A stretch of 7,750 nt of DNA from DATACN01 sp038215095 (GTDB taxonomy: Bacteria > Actinomycetota > Thermoleophilia > Solirubrobacterales > Thermoleophilaceae), in the NCBI GenBank assembly GCA_038215095.1, contig JBBQRG010000106.1, positions 1 through 7,750 on the forward strand, written 5' to 3'. The notes under the pieces are model-generated. The model saw nothing but the letters and a program-made list of their open reading frames with translations, did no database searches and was not told the origin of the DNA. A program made the position numbers and the translations under genes. The first letter of the stretch is position 1; each line of letters opens with the position of its first letter. Shown here one piece after another: positions 4,405-7,750 of this stretch.

Positions 4405-5186
4405 CTATCCCTTCTGCAGCAGTGCGACGTACTTTCGCCTCCGGGGATTGGCCGACCAGATCGGCGCGTAGCGCTTCATGAAGTAAGTGACCGGATCGTC
4501 CACCCGGTTGGCGAGGTAGTCGACCACCTCGTAGCCGTCGGGCCCGTCGTAACCGAAGTGCGGCGCGCGCGGGTCGGGCAGGATGTCGTCGGCCATCAGA
4601 ATGCCGCCCGAGCGGCAGAGCTCGTAGGCGTTGCAGATATCTCCCACGCGACCTCTGGGTAGAGGTGCGAGCCGTCCACCCAGATCAGGTCGAATGCCTC
4701 CAGCCCGAGCGACGGCAGGAAGATGCTGTTCGCCTTGATCAGCTCGATGTTGGGACCGGCGGTGTTCTCGGCCAGGCGCTGGACGAACGCGTGTCGGTTG
4801 GCGGGATCCTCGCGCTGATACGTCCCGGCGAAGATCGGATCGTCGTCGGGCAGCTCCAGCGTGACGATCTGGGCTGCGGGAAACAACAGCGAAAGCAGCC
4901 GCGTGGTCTCCCCGTCGAACGTCCCGATCTCGAGGATGCGGCGAACCTCGAAGCGCTGGGCGGCGCACGCAAACAGCACCCAGTGGACCGACGCCGTGCC
5001 CTCCTGCGCCATGAAGGGCGGCTTGCCGAGCCCGGTGAGGACGTCGTCCAGCCGCACGACCGCGCGGTCGTAGTCGAACCCGAGGCGGTGGAACTTCTCG
5101 CGCTCCGCGGCGGCCGTCTCGGCCTCGTCGTACCTCGCTTCGTAGCCCCGCTGCCTGACCCTGTCGACGAAGCCCCCGGCCTTCAT
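4405..5186 (-). pseudogene. Class I SAM-dependent methyltransferase, interrupted by a frameshift
   Basis: Two minus-strand frames join into one ~259-aa methyltransferase. The first (ATG at 5184-5186, residues 1-181) has the SAM-binding motif I LEIGTFDGETT (85-95), an acidic strand end at IVTLELPDDDP (107-117) and the post-motif strand FDLIWVDGSHLYPEVAW (165-181). The second frame continues DICNAYELCRSGGILMADD and ends in RRRKYVALLQKG with TAG at 4405. The break is at about 4640-4646, where TGG-GA-GATATC has two extra bases (or one missing); removing one GA restores W-D-I-C. Unrepaired, the upper frame runs on 16 codons to a stop at 4596. The fold resembles Methyltransferase_24-type enzymes; the substrate is unknown. 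The start lies 4 bp after the nuoN stop with no clear RBS, which suggests coupling. A sequencing or assembly error is a live alternative to a true pseudogene. Confidence 0.75.
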
Positions 5187-5190
5187 ACGG

Positions 5191-6726
5191 CTAGAGCAGG
5201 CCCGCGAGGGAGGTCCCGATGTCGCGCGCGGCGTCGAACAGCGGCGACGGCACGACACCGATGGCGATCGTCGCGACGGCGAACAGCACGGCGATCGCGA
5301 GCACCTCCGGCTGCGAGCGCGCGTCGGCCTCGGGGGACCAGCCGGCCACCGGCTTCACGCGGCGGCGCGTGACGGCCGGCAGCTCCACGTCCACGCTGCC
5401 CATCCACATCACGGCAAGCACACGGAGGTAGTAGACGAGCGACACGATCGAGCCGAGCACGATCACGACGCCGAGCCAGGCGTAGTCGCCCGACACGGAG
5501 GCGTCGATCAAATAGAACTTCCCGATGAAGCCGGCCGTGGCGGGGAAGCCGGCCAGCGACAGCATCGCGATCGTCATCGGCCAGGCCAGCCAGGGCTGGG
5601 CGCGGCCGAGGTCCTCGAGCGAGGAGAGGTCGTCGCCGAGCTCCGACACGCGCTCGCGGGCGACGACGACGGCGAAGGCGGTCACGTTCATCACCAGGTA
5701 GGCGGCGAGGTAGAAGGCGGTGGCCTGGAGGCCCAGGCGAGTGCCCACCACGACGCCGGCGAGCAAATAGCCGGCCTGCGCGACGCCCGACCAGGCGAGC
5801 ATGCGCTTGAGCGAGCGCTGGGGGATGGCCCCGGCGTTGCCGATCGCGATCGTCAGCGTGGCGAGCACGGCCAGGGCAGGAGCCCAGTTGAGCTGCGTGT
5901 TGACGACGGCCTCGTCGAGGAGGCGCAGGAAGATCGCAAAGGCCGCGGCCTTGGTCGCAACGGCCATGAAGCTCGTGATCGGCGTGGGGGCACCCTGGTA
6001 GGCGTCGGGCGTCCACTGGTGGAAGGGCGCCACCGACGCCTTGAAGGCGAGCCCGGTCAGGGCCAGCGCCACGCCGGTGAGCAGCAGCGGGTCCCCGGCC
6101 GACACGCTCTGGCCGATCGCGCGGGCGATCTGGTCGAAGCCGGTCGAGCCGGTGGCCCCGTAGATCAGGGCGAGCCCGTAGAGGAGGGTCGCGGAGCCCA
6201 CCGAGCCGATCACCAGGTACTTCAGGCCGGCCTCGAGCGAGGAGCGCCTTCGCACCTCGGACGCGCACAGCACGTACAGCGGAATGGAGAGCAGCTCGAG
6301 CCCCACGAACAGCGTGAGCAGGCTCTCGGCCTCGGCCAGCACCACCATGCCGGTGATCGAGCCAAGCAGGAGGCAGTAGTACTCGCCGTGGCCGGCCTCG
6401 TCGACGGCGTGGGAGCGCAGCGACAGCACGATCGTCGCCAGGCCCGACACGTAGAACAGCATCGACATGCCGATCGACAGCGTGTCGACGCCCAGCGCGC
6501 CCCGGATGATCGTCGGGCGGTTGCCGGGCTCCCAGATCCAGATCGACAGGCCGATCGCGGTCAGCAGCGCAACGGCGGTCAGCAGCGGCACGAGCACGGC
6601 GCGCGCGAAGCGCTGGGGCAGCAGGCCCACCATCAGCACCACCACCGCGCCGGCGGCCGTGGCCATCAGCGGCGACAGCTGCTTGTAGGAGATGACGGGG
6701 GCGTGGACGGCGGCCAGCAGGCTCAT
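5191..6726 (-). CDS. nuoN: NADH-quinone oxidoreductase subunit N
   Basis: A 511-aa, roughly 14-helix membrane protein, one of the three antiporter-like proton-pumping subunits of respiratory complex I. The expected charged residues are present in context: Glu in VGLELL (E144), Lys in LEAGLKY (K169), Lys in AFKASVAPFHQWTPDAY (K229), Lys in AVATKAAAF (K259) and the helix-12 Lys in GFPATAGFIGKFYLI (K403). These correspond to E133, K158, K217, K247 and K395 of E. coli NuoN. The ATG at 6726 overlaps the nuoM stop as ATGA, so translation is coupled. An in-frame extension upstream exists only because the other frame of nuoM happens to be open; it does not resemble NuoN. Length and residues are normal for a functional subunit. 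It is the last nuo gene; the next gene downstream is a methyltransferase. Confidence 0.96.
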   Translation of the reverse strand: MSLLAAVHAPVISYKQLSPLMATAAGAVVVLMVGLLPQRFARAVLVPLLTAVALLTAIGLSIWIWEPGNRPTIIRGALGVDTLSIGMSMLFYVSGLATIVLSLRSHAVDEAGHGEYYCLLLGSITGMVVLAEAESLLTLFVGLELLSIPLYVLCASEVRRRSSLEAGLKYLVIGSVGSATLLYGLALIYGATGSTGFDQIARAIGQSVSAGDPLLLTGVALALTGLAFKASVAPFHQWTPDAYQGAPTPITSFMAVATKAAAFAIFLRLLDEAVVNTQLNWAPALAVLATLTIAIGNAGAIPQRSLKRMLAWSGVAQAGYLLAGVVVGTRLGLQATAFYLAAYLVMNVTAFAVVVARERVSELGDDLSSLEDLGRAQPWLAWPMTIAMLSLAGFPATAGFIGKFYLIDASVSGDYAWLGVVIVLGSIVSLVYYLRVLAVMWMGSVDVELPAVTRRRVKPVAGWSPEADARSQPEVLAIAVLFAVATIAIGVVPSPLFDAARDIGTSLAGLL

Positions 6727-7750
6727 GGGGTGGCCGCCTTTGCTCGCTCGATCTTCGCCACGGTGGCCTTCTCGGTGCGGTGGAGCACGAGCTGCGGGTA
6801 GAGGCCCAGAGCTACGATCACGGCCACCAGCGGCGCGATCGCGCCGAGGTCGATGCGGGCCAGGTCGCCCGGTGTGACGGCCGGGCCCGTCCGGTTGTGC
6901 ATCGTGCGCTGGTAGACGCGGATCATGTAGACGGCCGCCAGCGCCACGCCCACGCTGGCCACCAGGCCGAACACGAGCTTGTTCTCGAAGGTGCCGAACA
7001 GGATCAGGATCTCGCCGACGAAGTTGGGCGAGCCGGGCATGGCGAGGGTGGCGAAGGTCACGACCAGGAACAGCGAGGCCAGCACGGGCGCACGGAAGGC
7101 CACGCCGCCCAGCTCGCCGAGTTTCTCGCTGCCGCCCGCGCGCGCGGCGATCACGCCCACTATCAGGAACAGCGGCACCACCACCAGGCCGTGGTTGACC
7201 ATCTGCATGACCGCGCCCTGGGCGCCCTTGTCCTCGAGCGCGAAGATGCCGAGCGTGATGAAGCCCAGCTGGGCGATCGACGAGTAGGCGATCACAAGGC
7301 GCACGTCCTCTTGAGAGAAGGCGAGGATCGAGCCGTAGAGGATCGAGAACACCGCCAGCCCGATCATCAGGTTCTGGAAGTGGTGCGCGGCATCGGGCAG
7401 GATCGGCAGCACGATTCGCAGGAAGCCGTAGACGCCCACCTTCGACAGCACGCCCGAGAGCAGCGCGAGCACCGGCAGCGGGCTCGAGCGGTAGGTCTCC
7501 GGGATCCAGCCGTGCAGCGGGAAGAGCGGTGCCTTGACGAGGAACGCCACCGCGAACAGCAGGAAGATCCACTCCTGCGTGCCGGTGCCGAGCGTGTGCC
7601 GCTGCAGGGCGGCCAGCGAGAAGCTGATGCCGCCGCCGTCCGGCGCCGACAGCGCCCCCAGCGCCACCGCGCCCGCCAGCATCAGCAGCGAGCCGCTGAG
7701 CGTGTAGATCACGAACTTGGTGGTGGCCCGCACGCGCTCGCCCGTGCCCC
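6723..7750 (-). CDS. nuoM: NADH-quinone oxidoreductase subunit M, 3' part (5' end outside window)
   Basis: About 341 codons of the C-terminal two thirds of this antiporter-like proton-pumping subunit of complex I; the frame is open to the window edge (GERVRATTKFVIYTLSGS at the left of the protein, homologous to the mid-protein A-A-x-K-F-x-x-Y-T motif). Counted from the GTG at 7733, the helix-7 lysine lies in FLVKAPLFPLHGWIPE (K67), the next lysine in GVLSKVGVYGFLR (K98), and the helix-12 glutamate in PNFVGEILILFGTFE (E241). These match K234, K265 and E407 of E. coli NuoM. YSSIAQLGF and MVNHGLVV are also typical. The GTG at 7733 is internal and should not be taken as the start. The TGA at 6723-6725 overlaps the nuoN ATG by four bases. 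Confidence 0.96.
   Translation of the reverse strand, partial: GTGERVRATTKFVIYTLSGSLLMLAGAVALGALSAPDGGGISFSLAALQRHTLGTGTQEWIFLLFAVAFLVKAPLFPLHGWIPETYRSSPLPVLALLSGVLSKVGVYGFLRIVLPILPDAAHHFQNLMIGLAVFSILYGSILAFSQEDVRLVIAYSSIAQLGFITLGIFALEDKGAQGAVMQMVNHGLVVVPLFLIVGVIAARAGGSEKLGELGGVAFRAPVLASLFLVVTFATLAMPGSPNFVGEILILFGTFENKLVFGLVASVGVALAAVYMIRVYQRTMHNRTGPAVTPGDLARIDLGAIAPLVAVIVALGLYPQLVLHRTEKATVAKIERAKAATP

Noticed and set aside
3597..4481. Plus-strand 294-codon open frame opposite fadD
   Set aside because: It is antisense to intact AMP-binding enzyme motifs; its composition (repeated L-x-x-x-V-H-D) reflects the complementary codons only.
5187..5258. Extension of the methyltransferase upstream of 5186 into nuoN
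   Set aside because: The added residues are Arg/Ser/Cys-rich off-frame readings of the nuoN end; the ATG at 5186 lies just after the nuoN stop.
6019..6801. Plus-strand 260-codon open frame opposite nuoN/nuoM
   Set aside because: It is Gln/His/Arg-rich, antisense to conserved complex I genes, and has no recognisable domain.
6727..7572. Possible nuoM-nuoN fusion, because the nuoN frame stays open far into nuoM
   Set aside because: The extension upstream of 6726 is Arg/Pro-rich and unlike NuoN, while nuoM is intact in the other frame with its own TGA overlapping the nuoN ATG.
1..7750. tRNA, rRNA, CRISPR array, insertion sequence, riboswitch or toxin-antitoxin pair
   Set aside because: No cloverleaf, conserved rRNA segment, regularly spaced repeats, transposase or terminal inverted repeats were seen on either strand. 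The small membrane protein lacks an antitoxin-like partner.

Overview
The window is high-GC bacterial DNA. It looks chromosomal and actinobacterial, most likely Thermoleophilia / Solirubrobacterales. That placement is an inference from three things: GC-rich third codon positions; a secreted protein with the MAVALVALFVSLGGVSYG-type leader followed by short SxGS/LK-type repeats, which I associate with that class; and the end of a standard nuo (complex I) operon. No rRNA, tRNA, CRISPR array or insertion sequence was recognised.

Layout. Positions 2-154 (+) hold the C-terminal end of a GlsB/YeaQ/YmgE-type small membrane protein. Every other intact gene is on the minus strand. From right to left, in transcription order: nuoM (cut by the window edge), nuoN (ATGA overlap with nuoM), a class I SAM methyltransferase broken by a frameshift, an AMP-binding long-chain acyl-CoA ligase (fadD type), a secreted repeat protein with its own promoter-like sequence, a decayed stretch of about 430 bp, a 48-aa membrane protein, a protein with two DUF427 domains, and a DUF3037 protein. 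The DUF3037 gene meets the GlsB-type gene tail to tail on one CTAG.

The decayed stretch (1661-2075) is the least ordinary part. It holds the last ~45 codons of an MFS drug exporter on the minus strand and, fused head to head, the C-terminal half of a MarR-type regulator on the plus strand. This is what remains if a divergent MFS/MarR pair loses both 5' halves and the shared promoter in one deletion. Next to it is a second, frameshifted copy of the 3' end of the 48-aa membrane protein gene. In its intact core the differences between the two copies are almost all synonymous, so this unrecognised small protein was under protein-level selection.

Regulatory structure: a 13-bp stem with a UCCG loop abuts the ATG of the small membrane protein and buries its only Shine-Dalgarno-like sequence, with a 14-bp palindrome just upstream. 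A 7-bp inverted repeat covers the Shine-Dalgarno of the acyl-CoA ligase. The secreted protein has a TTGACG-18-GAGAAT promoter candidate that would give a nearly leaderless mRNA. I see no clear new multi-gene system. The unusual content is the relic region, the small-protein family and the cis-acting hairpins.
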